This document shows, in pieces, positions 7,457 to 15,994 of a stretch of 39,817 nt of DNA. Location: the IMG/VR virus record IMGVR_UViG_3300036800_000137, positions 1 to 39,817 of that record. One strand, written 5' to 3'. The stretch's first letter is position 1, and the number at the start of each line of letters is the position of its first letter. Source of the DNA: a virus. The notes beneath the pieces were generated by a model. It was given only the letters and a program-made list of their open reading frames with translations, had not been told where the DNA came from and did no database searches. The position numbers were made by a program, and so were the translations under genes.

Positions 7457-8419
7457 ATGGCAGACAACAACGAAGCCGCGGAAGTTCGCGGCGACTACTC
7501 GATCGGCGAGCTGCGCAGCATGCTCGGCGGCGAGACCACGAAAGAAGCAGTGCCCGCGGCGAAAGCCGAAAGCGGACCGAACTCGGGAACGGACGACAAA
7601 TCAGCAGGGAAAGCCGAGCGCGGCGACGACGGCAAATTCAAATCGGCCAAAGAAAAAGAAGGCGAAGGCGAGAAGAAGCCCGAGCCCGAAGCCGGGGACG
7701 GCCCGCAGAAGCGGATCAACAAGGCCGTGGCGAAGCAGCGCGAGGCGGAGCGCAGGGCGGAGCAGCTCGCTCGCGAGAACGAGGAGCTGAAGAAGGGATC
7801 CGGCAAACAGCCCGAGCAGAAGAAGGAAGCCCCGAAGGCGGAAGCGCAAGACGCGAAGAAGCCCGAGGCGGCGAATTTCACGAGCTACGAGGACTACGTC
7901 GAGGCCCTGACGGAGTGGAAGGTGGAGCAGCGCGAGCGCGCCCGCGAGGCGAAGGAAGCCGAGCGGAAACGGGCCGAGGCCAGCGAATCCCATAAAAAAG
8001 CGTGGGAGAAGAAGGTCGACGCGGTCCGCGAAAAGCACGAGGACTATGACGACGTGATGGAGGAGGCCGGTTCAACCCCGATCTCCCGCGCCATGCACAA
8101 CGCCATAGCCGAGAGCGATATCGGCCCCGAGCTGGCTTATTACCTCGCGACCAATACGGAGGAAGCGGCGCGCATCGCGAAGCTGAACCCGTACCAGGCG
8201 GCGAAGGAGATGGGCCGGATCGAGGACAAGCTCACCGAAGCCCCCGCCGACAAGAAGCCTGCCGAAGACAAGAAACCCAAAGCGGAGAAGAAGGAACTGC
8301 CGAAGCCCGCGCGCACCGTGGGCGGCGGCGCGACCCCGAAGGAAGCGAAGCTCGACGATCCCGAGATGCCGTACCTCGAATTCAAACGGATCGCGGGCGC
8401 GCACCTGACCCGCCGCTAA
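7457..8419 (+). CDS. Capsid scaffolding protein (putative)
   Basis: This 320-residue protein is very rich in Lys, Glu and Ala. It has long predicted coiled-coil segments (about residues 90-115 and 150-190), few hydrophobic residues, and a more ordered region near 195-260 (EKHEDYDDVMEEAGSTPISR). Position between portal and coat and this composition fit an internal scaffold that leaves or is degraded after assembly, like P22 gp8. Start ATG 7457 has AAGGA five bases upstream. The 110-base leader (7347-7456) holds two imperfect copies of GCCCTCACGGC about 50 bases apart. Sequence similarity to known scaffolds is not evident by eye. Confidence 0.78.
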   Translation: MADNNEAAEVRGDYSIGELRSMLGGETTKEAVPAAKAESGPNSGTDDKSAGKAERGDDGKFKSAKEKEGEGEKKPEPEAGDGPQKRINKAVAKQREAERRAEQLARENEELKKGSGKQPEQKKEAPKAEAQDAKKPEAANFTSYEDYVEALTEWKVEQRERAREAKEAERKRAEASESHKKAWEKKVDAVREKHEDYDDVMEEAGSTPISRAMHNAIAESDIGPELAYYLATNTEEAARIAKLNPYQAAKEMGRIEDKLTEAPADKKPAEDKKPKAEKKELPKPARTVGGGATPKEAKLDDPEMPYLEFKRIAGAHLTRR

Positions 8420-8421
8420 CT

Positions 8422-8437
8422 CGCGGCCGCGGCCGCG
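8422..8437. other. 16-bp GC palindrome before the coat gene
   Basis: CGCGGCCGCGGCCGCG is self-complementary and lies three bases after the scaffold stop. It could form a hairpin that limits read-through or shields the coat RBS. No T-run follows, so it is not a classical terminator. Confidence 0.4.
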
Positions 8438-8459
8438 AAAACAGAAACCAAAAGGAAAA

Positions 8460-9704
8460 ATGGCCAACAACGTTCTATTTACTCCCCAGGTCTTCGCACG
8501 CACCGTGCTGATGAACCTGGGAGGCTACCTCGCCGTGTGCCGCAACATGTCGAAGGAGTACTCGAAGGAATTCGGCAAAGCCGGCGCGAAGGTGGGCGAC
8601 GCGATCAGCGTGCGCAAGCCGCAGCGGTACCAGGCGACCACCGGACTGCTTTATCAGCCGCAGGCGCTGAGCAACGTCAAGACGACCGTGACGGTGGGAG
8701 ACGTGACCAACGTTCACTTCGAATGGGACTCGATCGAGAAGACCCTCTCGCTCGACGACATTCAGGAGAACTACGCCAAGCCGGCCGCCATCGCGATGGC
8801 GCACAAGATCAACGCGGACGGCGCGCAGTTCGCGGCGCAGAACACCTTCAACGCGGTGGGGACGCCGGGCTCGACCCCGACCACCATCGATACCTATCTG
8901 AGCGCGGGCGACAAGATCGTCGAGCTCGGCCTGCCTCCGGAAGAGGAGCTGGTCTGCATCGTCAACCGCAAGATGTCGAGCCAGTTCGTCATCGGGCAGA
9001 AGACCTACTTCAACCCGGCCGGATCCATCAGCTCGATGGTCAAAAAAGGCCAGGTCGACGACACGCTCGGCTATATCTGGGAGCGCGATCAGACCATCTA
9101 CACCCAGACCACGGGCCCGCTGGGCGGCACTCCGCTGGTCAACGGCGCGAACCAGCAGGCGGACGGCGGCAACAACGCCACCATGAGCCTCGTGACCAAG
9201 GGCTGGACCGGCTCGGCCGCGTCGCGCCTGGTGGTGGGCGACCGCTTCACCCTCGCGAGCGTCTATAGCGTCCACCCGCAGACCCGGCAGTCGACCGGCG
9301 ATCTGCAGCAGTTCGTCGTGACCGCGGCCTTCTCGAGCGATGGCTCGGGCAACGGCAGCGTCTCGATCTTCCCGGCCATCACGCCGAGCGGCCAGTATCA
9401 GAACGTCACCGCGAGCCCCGCGGACAGCGCAGCCATAACCGTATTCGGCGCGGCATCGACGGCGAGCCCGCAGGGCCTGCTGCTGCATAAGAACGCCTTC
9501 GCGTTCGTCTCGGTGCCTCTGAGCGATCCCAAGAGCGGGAAAGGCGTGGAGGAGGCCTATCAGGAGATGGATCCGGAGACGGGGATCACGCTCAGCTTCA
9601 TCCGGTTCTTCGATGGCGTGAACCGCGTTCACGGCAACCGCTTCGACTGCCTGACGGGCTTCGCGAAGCTCTATCCCGAGATGGCCTGCGTCATCGCCGC
9701 CTAG
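8460..9704 (+). CDS. Major capsid protein (P22 coat-like)
   Basis: The 414-residue product starts MANNVLFTPQVFARTVLMNL and has AGAKVGDAISVRKPQRYQAT and FEWDSIEKTLSLDDI in the first third, as in P22 gp5-family coat proteins. It ends with RVHGNRFDCLTGFAKLYPE. The central stretch (about residues 215-330) is Gly/Ser/Thr-rich and could be the inserted surface domain of this family. Length is close to P22 coat (430). The start is preceded by AAAGGAAAA, a good ribosome-binding site for a highly expressed gene, and a strong hairpin follows the stop. Confidence 0.92.
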   Translation: MANNVLFTPQVFARTVLMNLGGYLAVCRNMSKEYSKEFGKAGAKVGDAISVRKPQRYQATTGLLYQPQALSNVKTTVTVGDVTNVHFEWDSIEKTLSLDDIQENYAKPAAIAMAHKINADGAQFAAQNTFNAVGTPGSTPTTIDTYLSAGDKIVELGLPPEEELVCIVNRKMSSQFVIGQKTYFNPAGSISSMVKKGQVDDTLGYIWERDQTIYTQTTGPLGGTPLVNGANQQADGGNNATMSLVTKGWTGSAASRLVVGDRFTLASVYSVHPQTRQSTGDLQQFVVTAAFSSDGSGNGSVSIFPAITPSGQYQNVTASPADSAAITVFGAASTASPQGLLLHKNAFAFVSVPLSDPKSGKGVEEAYQEMDPETGITLSFIRFFDGVNRVHGNRFDCLTGFAKLYPEMACVIAA

Positions 9705-9732
9705 GCAAAACAGGAATTCCGAGCCAGCGATT

Positions 9733-9752
9733 AAGGCCGCGACCGCGGCCTT
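9733..9752 (+). terminator. Hairpin after the coat gene
   Basis: Arms AAGGCCGC and GCGGCCTT pair perfectly around a GACC loop, 28 bases after the coat stop. There is no clean T-run, so it probably acts as a partial terminator or as an RNA end that stabilises coat mRNA while letting some transcription reach the tail genes. Confidence 0.6.
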
Positions 9753-9782
9753 ATCGCGCCAAATTCAAAGGAAAAAATTTCA

Positions 9783-10532
9783 ATGCTGAAAAACTTCAAT
9801 CGTCTCTTTCTTCTTCTGGCCCTCGCGGCGTGCGCCGCCTTCGGCCAGGTCAACACGCTGACCGCGACGACGCTCTCGAGCGCGGTTCTCTCTACCGACT
9901 CGATCGTCAATCTCACGTCCGCGACCGGCGTGAACGCTTATTCGCTTTCCGCCGGCACGATCGCGAGCGAGCTGTACGTGATCGCGCCCGGCGCCACGCG
10001 CGGCGAAGTGATGAGCGCGCTCTCGATCAGCGGGACCGCGATCAAAGTGCGGCGCGGCCTCCAGGGCGCCCGCACGGGTTTCCCCAGCGGATCGGCCGTG
10101 CTGATCGGCAATCCCAACTGGTTCTACGATTACAGTCCCAGCGGGAGCTGCACCGCCGCTTCCACGTTCGTGGCCCCGTGGGTGAACACGAAGACGGGCG
10201 AGCAGTGGCTCTGCTCGACCATCACGCTGAGCTGGGTTCCGGGCTTCCAGAATCCGGCGGCCGCAAGCACCCCGGAGGTCACCGCCGTGGTGGCCAGCGT
10301 GGCCGGCGCGACGGCCGTCAACGGCCCGCTGCAGCACATCAGCGGCACCAATGCCATCACCAGCTTCACCATGGGCGCGGGCTGGAACGGCGGCGGCTTC
10401 TGCGTGATTCCGGACGGCGCGTTCACCACGACCGCGACCAACAACATCCTGAAGGCCTCCACCGCGGTGGCTACGAAGACGTTGTGTTTCACGTATGACG
10501 CGACCAACTCGGGATTTACGCCGAGTTACTAA
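9783..10532 (+). CDS. Virion-cluster protein with N-terminal signal peptide
   Basis: The 249-residue protein starts with a classic signal sequence: KNFNR, then LFLLLALAACAAFG. The LAAC tetrapeptide fits a lipobox, and AFG-Q could be a signal peptidase I site. The rest is Ser/Thr/Gly-rich and beta-predicted, with RRGLQGARTGFPSGSAVLIG and WVNTKTGEQWLC, which resemble phage structural modules. The gene sits directly after coat in the morphogenesis operon with a strong RBS (AAAGGAAAAAA). An export signal on a phage structural-cluster protein is unusual. It may decorate the host surface, be a moron, or be a virion decoration protein whose hydrophobic N-terminus is not a signal. Confidence 0.7.
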   Translation: MLKNFNRLFLLLALAACAAFGQVNTLTATTLSSAVLSTDSIVNLTSATGVNAYSLSAGTIASELYVIAPGATRGEVMSALSISGTAIKVRRGLQGARTGFPSGSAVLIGNPNWFYDYSPSGSCTAASTFVAPWVNTKTGEQWLCSTITLSWVPGFQNPAAASTPEVTAVVASVAGATAVNGPLQHISGTNAITSFTMGAGWNGGGFCVIPDGAFTTTATNNILKASTAVATKTLCFTYDATNSGFTPSY

Positions 10533-10625
10533 GTCAGCGATCAGGAGTCAGCTATCGGCTGTCAGCTTCGCGCGCAGGCGCGGGGCTGATGGCTGGCGGC
10601 TGAGAGCTATCAGGAGACCAACGCG

Positions 10626-10982
10626 ATGGAAAAGAAGGAATACGAATTTCAGGCTTACCCGAGCTGGCGCTATCACCGCGACGGGCGCGCCGTCATGATT
10701 CACGGCGACGAACACCACCAGGCTCTCGACGCCGAGGGATGGCGCGACACGCCGGCGGCGTTTTTGACCGTGGACGAAGACGAACAGGGCGCCTTGTCCA
10801 GAACGCGCGCCTGGTTGGCGTCATCTCCGGAGAAGAACGCCGATGTGGCCGCGCCAGCGGTCAATGCCAGCGACACGCCCGACACGGGCGACGAAGTCGC
10901 GACCGACGCGCCGGAAGAAGCTCCGGCTGCCGAGCATGATCTGGCGAAGGAAGCGCGCGCTAAAACCACGAAGCGGAAATAA
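10626..10982 (+). CDS. Hypothetical structural-cluster protein (118 aa)
   Basis: The product begins MEKKEYEFQAYPSWRYHRDG and continues GRAVMIHGDEHHQAL, then becomes Asp/Glu/Ala-rich and ends in a basic tail (KTTKRK). Small proteins of this style often sit between coat and head-completion genes. Start 10626 has CAGGAG upstream. The leader 10533-10625 is made of short echoes of TCAGC and GCTGATGGCTGG, resembling host-type intergenic repeats rather than phage coding DNA. Confidence 0.65.
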   Translation: MEKKEYEFQAYPSWRYHRDGRAVMIHGDEHHQALDAEGWRDTPAAFLTVDEDEQGALSRTRAWLASSPEKNADVAAPAVNASDTPDTGDEVATDAPEEAPAAEHDLAKEARAKTTKRK

Positions 10983-11723
10983 ATGACGGCACAGGACATC
11001 ATCACCTCCGCGATGCGGCTGCTGGGCGCGATCGACGCGGGCGGCACGCCCTCGACGTCGGAACTGGCGGACGGGCTGACGGCGCTGAACGACATGCTCG
11101 ACAGCTGGTCGATCGAACGGCTCAACGTATTCACGGTGGGCACGGCGGCCTATTCACTGACGAGCGGAACGGCCGCCTATACCATCGGGAGCGGCGGAAA
11201 TTTCAACGCGGCGCGCCCCGTCAAGATCGAGACGGCCGGCATTCTGCTGCCGAGCCCGGCGGGGAGCGGGAACCTGAGATTTCCGCTGCGCGTCCTGCGC
11301 CTGCCGGAATGGCAGATCATCGTCGAGAAAGCCGCCCAGGCGGCGATCGCGACCGATCTGTATTTCGACAACGCCTCTCCGCTGGCTAATGTGAGCCTGT
11401 ATCCCACCCCGACTTTCACGGGCACGATGCAGGTCGAGCTGGGCACGTGGCAGGCGCTCTCGCAGTTTCCGGACCAGACGACCGCGGTGAGTTTTCCGCC
11501 GGGCTTCGCGCAGGCGCTGCGCTATAACCTGGCGGTCAAGCACGCGCCCGAATACGACGTGACGCCGAGCCCGATCGTGATCGGGATCGCGCAGACATCG
11601 CTCGCGGCCATCCGCGCGCTCAACGCCTCGCTGATGGAAGGCGGCGAGCCCCCGGCAGGACCAGTGAACGCTCTGGATGCGCCGGCGGCGCCGGCCGCGC
11701 CACAGCAGGGGCAACGGCAGTGA
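10983..11723 (+). CDS. Head-completion/tail adaptor protein, gp4-like, copy 1
   Basis: The 246-residue protein opens MTAQDIITSAMRLLGAIDAG and has LADGLTALNDMLDSWSIERLNV, the helical pattern of P22 gp4 tail-accessory proteins that bind below the portal. A beta-rich centre (GTAAYTIGSGGNFNAARPVKI) and the phrase FPPGFAQALRYNLAVKHAPEY follow. It is directly followed by a paralogue with the same opening (MTAQD) and LADGL motif. The two genes overlap by four bases (GTGA). The Ala/Pro-rich tail (PAAPAAPQQGQRQ) is a likely flexible extension. Confidence 0.85.
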   Translation: MTAQDIITSAMRLLGAIDAGGTPSTSELADGLTALNDMLDSWSIERLNVFTVGTAAYSLTSGTAAYTIGSGGNFNAARPVKIETAGILLPSPAGSGNLRFPLRVLRLPEWQIIVEKAAQAAIATDLYFDNASPLANVSLYPTPTFTGTMQVELGTWQALSQFPDQTTAVSFPPGFAQALRYNLAVKHAPEYDVTPSPIVIGIAQTSLAAIRALNASLMEGGEPPAGPVNALDAPAAPAAPQQGQRQ

Positions 11724-12466
11724 CCGCGCAGGATCTCATCTACGCGGCGCTGCGCGTGGTCGGCTTCACGCGCGCCGGGCAGACCAACGGCCCCGAGCTG
11801 CTGGCCGATGGCCTGATGTTCCTGAACGGGCTGATCGACGCTTCGAACGCGCAGCGCGCCCAATTATTCAGCGAGCGCATGGACCTGCTCACGCTGACGC
11901 CGAGCCAGCAGAGCTACACCATCGGGATCGATCCCACGGCCACTTATACGGCGGATTTCAACGCGCCGCGGCCGACCAGGATCGACCGCGCCAACCTGCT
12001 GCTGTCATCGACGGTGCGGCGCCCGATCCACCCGTGGGACTTCAGGCGCTGGGCCGAGGTGCGCTATCAGCAGGTTTACGCGCCGCCACGCGGCATGTAC
12101 TTCGACGCGGGCTTCGGGCAGGGCTCCACGCCGGGCTTCGGGACGATGTACTTCTATCCCATCCCGGATGCCGCCTACCAGTGGGAAATGTACTCGTGGC
12201 GGCAGTTCGCGCAAATCGCGGCGCTGACGACGACGCTGCTGATTCCGCCCGCTTATTACGAATTCTGGCTTTATTCGCTGGCCATGCGCCTCGCGCCCAC
12301 CGTAAACAGGGAGTGGTCGCCGGCGAACGCCGAGCTGCTGCGGCAGGCGCGCGAGACGGTGGCCAGCCTCAACTGCCCATCGCCCGAGCTGAAGATGCAA
12401 AGCGAACTGCAGCAGACCGGCGGCGGCCTCTATAACTGGCTCGACGGCCAGGAAGAAATCGACTAA
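11720..12466 (+). CDS. Head-completion/tail adaptor protein, gp4-like, copy 2
   Basis: The 248-residue protein starts at a GTG and opens MTAQDLIYAALRVVGFTRAG, with LLADGLMFLNGLIDASNAQR. It clearly derives from the same ancestor as the upstream gene. Later motifs include QQSYTIGIDPTATYTADFNA, MYFYPIPDAAYQWEMYSW and LAMRLAPTVNREW. P22 uses one gp4 species in twelve copies. Here two diverged copies could form a mixed ring, two stacked rings, or one could have a new role. Confidence 0.85.
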   Translation: MTAQDLIYAALRVVGFTRAGQTNGPELLADGLMFLNGLIDASNAQRAQLFSERMDLLTLTPSQQSYTIGIDPTATYTADFNAPRPTRIDRANLLLSSTVRRPIHPWDFRRWAEVRYQQVYAPPRGMYFDAGFGQGSTPGFGTMYFYPIPDAAYQWEMYSWRQFAQIAALTTTLLIPPAYYEFWLYSLAMRLAPTVNREWSPANAELLRQARETVASLNCPSPELKMQSELQQTGGGLYNWLDGQEEID

Positions 12467-12471
12467 GTGCC

Positions 12472-14523
12472 GTGGCTACCTTTGACGCTTTCATAGGCGA
12501 GAGCTATACCTCGCGCTCGCTCGCCTTCGACGCGCAGCGCTCGATGAACCTGTATCTGGAAGCAGACGAGTCGGGCGGCGGCAAATCCCCCAAAGCGCTT
12601 CTCGGCACGCCCGGACTCGCGCTGTTCGGGACGCTGCCCACGAGCCCCGTGCGCGGCATCTGGACCGGACTGATCGACAATCTCCCGGGCGAGACCGGGC
12701 CCGACCAGTGCTTCGTCGTCGCCGGCAGCAAGGTCTATCAGGTTTTCAGCGGGACCGTGAACACCTCGGGAACCGCAGTTACCTGGGTTTCGGGCTCGAC
12801 CTTTCCGAGCGGGATGACGGCCATCATCATCGCCGGCACAAGCTACACGATCGCGACGTGGAACAGCGCGACCAGCCTCACGCTGTCTTCGAGCGCGGGC
12901 ACGCAGACCGGCGCGAGTTTCTGGGCATACTGGCAGCGCGGCGACGTGGGCACGGACGCGACCAACTCGCCCGTGCAGTTCGCCGTGAACGGCGGCCAGC
13001 TGCTGATGGCGAGCGCCGGCGTGGCGTGGATTCTGGGCGACCTCGGCATCTTCGGGCTTTCGACCGCGCCCGTGAGGACATTTTTCAACGACGGGCTGGG
13101 CACCTGCAGCACGAGCGGCACGGCGGTCACCTGGATCAACGGATCGCCCTTCGACGCCAGCATGGTGGGCAGCCAGATTTACGTCGGCAGCACGTCCTAT
13201 GTGATCTCGGCCTTCACCGACGCCTCTCACATCACCCTCGCGACCAGCGCGGGAACGCAGACCAGCGCGACGTTCCTCGTCACCAGCGGGACCGCCACCG
13301 TCGACACCAGCGGGACGGCGGTGACCGCAGTGGTGAGCGGGAACCAGAACACCGGGCAGACGGCACAGCCGTTCACCGGGCTGATGGCCGGCGATGGCTT
13401 CGTCATTGGGACCACCGTCTATGCGATCGCGAGCGTGACGAGCGGGACGGCGCTGACGCTGACCGCGAGCGCCGGAACGCAGAGCAATGCGGCGGCGCAG
13501 TTCGCGCAGCCCGTGCTGGCGGCCCAGGTGGCGTTTCTGGATTCATATTTCATCGCGCTGCCCCCGGCGAGCAAGATCTGGTATCTGAGCGCCATCGACG
13601 ACGGGACCAACTGGAGCGCGCTCGATTTCGCGAGCAAATCCGCCTACCCGGACGCGATCGCGGCCGTGCTGGTGGATCACGAGGAGATCTGGCTGTTCGG
13701 CTCGGAGACGAGCGAAATCTGGCGGAACACGGGCGCGGCGACGTTCCCGTTCCAGCGCGACCCCGGCGCGTTCGTTCACCAGGGATGCCGGGCGCCGTAC
13801 TCGATCGTGAATCTGGCGAACGGCGTGGCGTGGATCGGCGGCGATACCCGAGGCAACCCCGTGGCGTGGATGGCCGCGGGCTACATCCCGCAGCGCATCT
13901 CGACGCACGCCATCGAGCAGGCATGGGGCGAATACGAGACCGTCGCCGATGCGGTCGCATTCGTCTATGTGCAGGACGGGCACCAGTTCTGGGTGATCAG
14001 CTTTCCCACGGCCAACGCGACGTGGGTGTGGGACGCGACGGCGGGCGCGTGGCATGAGCGCGGCTGGTGGAACGGAACCGGCTGGGACCGCGTGCGCTAC
14101 GCGACCCACGGCTATGTTTTCGGCCAGCATCTGACGGGCGACTGGTCGACCGGCAATCTTTACCGGCTGTCGCTCGACGTCTACACCGATAACGGGACGG
14201 CGATTCACCGGCGCAGGACCGCGCCGCATCTGTCGAACGAAGAACTGTGGACGTTTTACGCGCGGTTCCGCCTCGCCATGCAGGGCGGGTCGAGCGCGCC
14301 CAACCCGACTCTGAGCTGGTCGGACGATCTGGGCGTCACCTTCAACACGCCGCGGGCCGGCTCGGCGCGAAGAATCAGCTCGACGTCCGACACGGCGTTT
14401 CAGATGAGCGAATGGCGCCGGCTCGGCCGCGCGCGCGATCGCGTGTTCAGCGTGGACATCGCGGACGCGGCGCAGATCGCGCTGATGGCGGCATATCTGG
14501 ATCTGGCGGGCGGCAACAGCTAA
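12472..14523 (+). CDS. Tail hub / DNA-stabilisation protein, gp10-like, with inserted repeats
   Basis: The 683-residue protein follows the gp4 pair, as gp10 does in P22. Its N-terminus (MATFDAFIGESYTSRSLAFD, then QRSMNLYL) and C-terminal half (AYPDAIAAVLVDHEEIWLFG, ETSEIWRNTGAATFPFQR, GVAWIGGDTRGNP) fit the beta-propeller-like gp10 family. It is longer than P22 gp10 (about 470) because of three related modules at about residues 90-153, 210-273 and 274-345. Each has a T-SGTAVT opening and most close with SAGTQ. The hexameric hub plugs the tail and holds packaged DNA. The insertions probably form surface beta-domains. Start is GTG 12472. Confidence 0.82.
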   Translation: MATFDAFIGESYTSRSLAFDAQRSMNLYLEADESGGGKSPKALLGTPGLALFGTLPTSPVRGIWTGLIDNLPGETGPDQCFVVAGSKVYQVFSGTVNTSGTAVTWVSGSTFPSGMTAIIIAGTSYTIATWNSATSLTLSSSAGTQTGASFWAYWQRGDVGTDATNSPVQFAVNGGQLLMASAGVAWILGDLGIFGLSTAPVRTFFNDGLGTCSTSGTAVTWINGSPFDASMVGSQIYVGSTSYVISAFTDASHITLATSAGTQTSATFLVTSGTATVDTSGTAVTAVVSGNQNTGQTAQPFTGLMAGDGFVIGTTVYAIASVTSGTALTLTASAGTQSNAAAQFAQPVLAAQVAFLDSYFIALPPASKIWYLSAIDDGTNWSALDFASKSAYPDAIAAVLVDHEEIWLFGSETSEIWRNTGAATFPFQRDPGAFVHQGCRAPYSIVNLANGVAWIGGDTRGNPVAWMAAGYIPQRISTHAIEQAWGEYETVADAVAFVYVQDGHQFWVISFPTANATWVWDATAGAWHERGWWNGTGWDRVRYATHGYVFGQHLTGDWSTGNLYRLSLDVYTDNGTAIHRRRTAPHLSNEELWTFYARFRLAMQGGSSAPNPTLSWSDDLGVTFNTPRAGSARRISSTSDTAFQMSEWRRLGRARDRVFSVDIADAAQIALMAAYLDLAGGNS

Positions 14524-14530
14524 GACCTGT

Positions 14531-14932
14531 ATGGCAGGCGACGGAAAAACGAAGATCCCGGCAGTCCCGCTGCGGACTCCGATGCTGCAATCGAAGGACG
14601 GCAGCGGCCCCGCCGCGGTGGAACTGACGCGGCCGTGGGTGGTGTTCTTCGAGCAGCTGGTGGGAGCGGTCCAGGGGATCGGCGGCAACTCCGAGGTCAT
14701 CAGCAACAGCGCCGGCACGTGGACGGAAGAGACGCCGGCAGGCGCGATGGATGGCGCGAACAAGGCCTTCACGCTGAGCCACACGCCGATTGCGGACACG
14801 CTGGCGCTTTACCTCAACGGCGTGGAGCAGGTGGAGGGCGTGGACTTCACCATCAGCGGCGCCGCCATCGCCATGACGATCGCGCTCAAATTTCGCGACA
14901 CAGGCTACTGGCGGGCCAAATACGCCTATTAG
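14531..14932 (+). CDS. Small tail protein (133 aa)
   Basis: The product has LTRPWVVFFEQLVGAVQ near the N-terminus and a C-terminal beta module with NKAFTLSHTPIADTLALYLN, then GVEQVEGVDFTISGAAIAM. Modules of the LYLNGV-Q type recur in phage tail and fibre-base proteins. It occupies the place of the P22 tail needle gene but lacks its long coiled coil, so a fibre-attachment role is more likely. Confidence 0.65.
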   Translation: MAGDGKTKIPAVPLRTPMLQSKDGSGPAAVELTRPWVVFFEQLVGAVQGIGGNSEVISNSAGTWTEETPAGAMDGANKAFTLSHTPIADTLALYLNGVEQVEGVDFTISGAAIAMTIALKFRDTGYWRAKYAY

Positions 14933-14944
14933 GGACGGAAAGAC

Positions 14945-15991
14945 ATGTCGATACTATTCTGCGGCGGGGAAGACATCGATTTCCCCATCACCACGACGGG
15001 CACGACGGTAGGACTGAACACGAGCGGGACTGACTTCTATCGCACCTCTTACGCCCGCTGCGGCATATCGCCCAACCCCCCATTCCTCACGAGCGGCGGC
15101 ATCCGGTCCAATCCGTTCGCAGGCGGCGCGCGCACGTCGGGATGGCTGACCGGCGTGGTCGGCGTTTCCGGTCTGTTCGGGACCGATTTTGGCCTGTTCG
15201 GTTTGGGGCTTTCCGGCACGAGCAAGGGACTGTATATCGGGGTGGGCGCGAACACGGGGTACCAGAGCATCGCGCTGCTGAAGTTCGACGGCGCCACGTG
15301 GACCCTGCTTCAGGATTCCACCGTTTCCTGGGGAAACCTGGGCTATACCCGGGCGACCGTCGGCGGAATCCGCTTCGATATGCAGGTCGCGAACTATGGC
15401 ACGAGCGCGACCGTGACCATCTGGGCAAACATCGGCACTGGAACCTTCCAGGTGCTCACCTATACGGGAGACGTGACCGTCTCGGGCATGGCCGGCTTCG
15501 ACAGCGTCGTGATGTGGAACGTAGGCACGGGAATTGGCTTCTGCCTGTCCGAAATCATCGCGTCGGACGGAGACACCCGCGGCATGCCGGGACTGGTCAC
15601 GCTGGCGCTGACGGGTCAGGGGACCACCGACGACTGGACCGCGGGCACTTACAGCGATATCAACGGGAAGGCCTACAGCGATGCCAATCCAGCCTATACG
15701 AACACGATCGGGCAGGATGAGCAATTCGCGGTAAACGGCCTTCCGGCGGGCACGTGGCACGTGGCCGCGGTGAAAACCACGCTGCGCGCCGCCGCCGGCT
15801 CAGGCGCGACGGCCACCAAAGTAAACCCCGGCTGGTCGGACGGCACAACGACCGCGTTCGGCGGATCCGCGACAGCGGCGGCGAGCAGCTACGGGACGCT
15901 CGAGCATTACGACGGCGCGAACCCTGTCACGGGAACGAGCTGGCAGCAGGCCGACTTCACCGGACTGCAGATGAATTTGCGTTCAGCCTGA
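14945..15991 (+). CDS. Virion/tail surface protein (348 aa)
   Basis: The protein is Gly/Thr-rich and beta-predicted. The first 200 residues look like a lectin-type sandwich (GLYIGVGANTGYQSIALLKFD, then VTIWANIGTGTFQVL). A conserved phage-style junction, DGDTRGMPGLVTLALTGQG, then leads to a second domain and an ending TGLQMNLRSA. These modules are typical of receptor-contacting tail proteins. It lies in a run of four fibre/spike genes between the hub and the ejection proteins. Confidence 0.65.
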   Translation: MSILFCGGEDIDFPITTTGTTVGLNTSGTDFYRTSYARCGISPNPPFLTSGGIRSNPFAGGARTSGWLTGVVGVSGLFGTDFGLFGLGLSGTSKGLYIGVGANTGYQSIALLKFDGATWTLLQDSTVSWGNLGYTRATVGGIRFDMQVANYGTSATVTIWANIGTGTFQVLTYTGDVTVSGMAGFDSVVMWNVGTGIGFCLSEIIASDGDTRGMPGLVTLALTGQGTTDDWTAGTYSDINGKAYSDANPAYTNTIGQDEQFAVNGLPAGTWHVAAVKTTLRAAAGSGATATKVNPGWSDGTTTAFGGSATAAASSYGTLEHYDGANPVTGTSWQQADFTGLQMNLRSA

Positions 15992-15994
15992 CAC

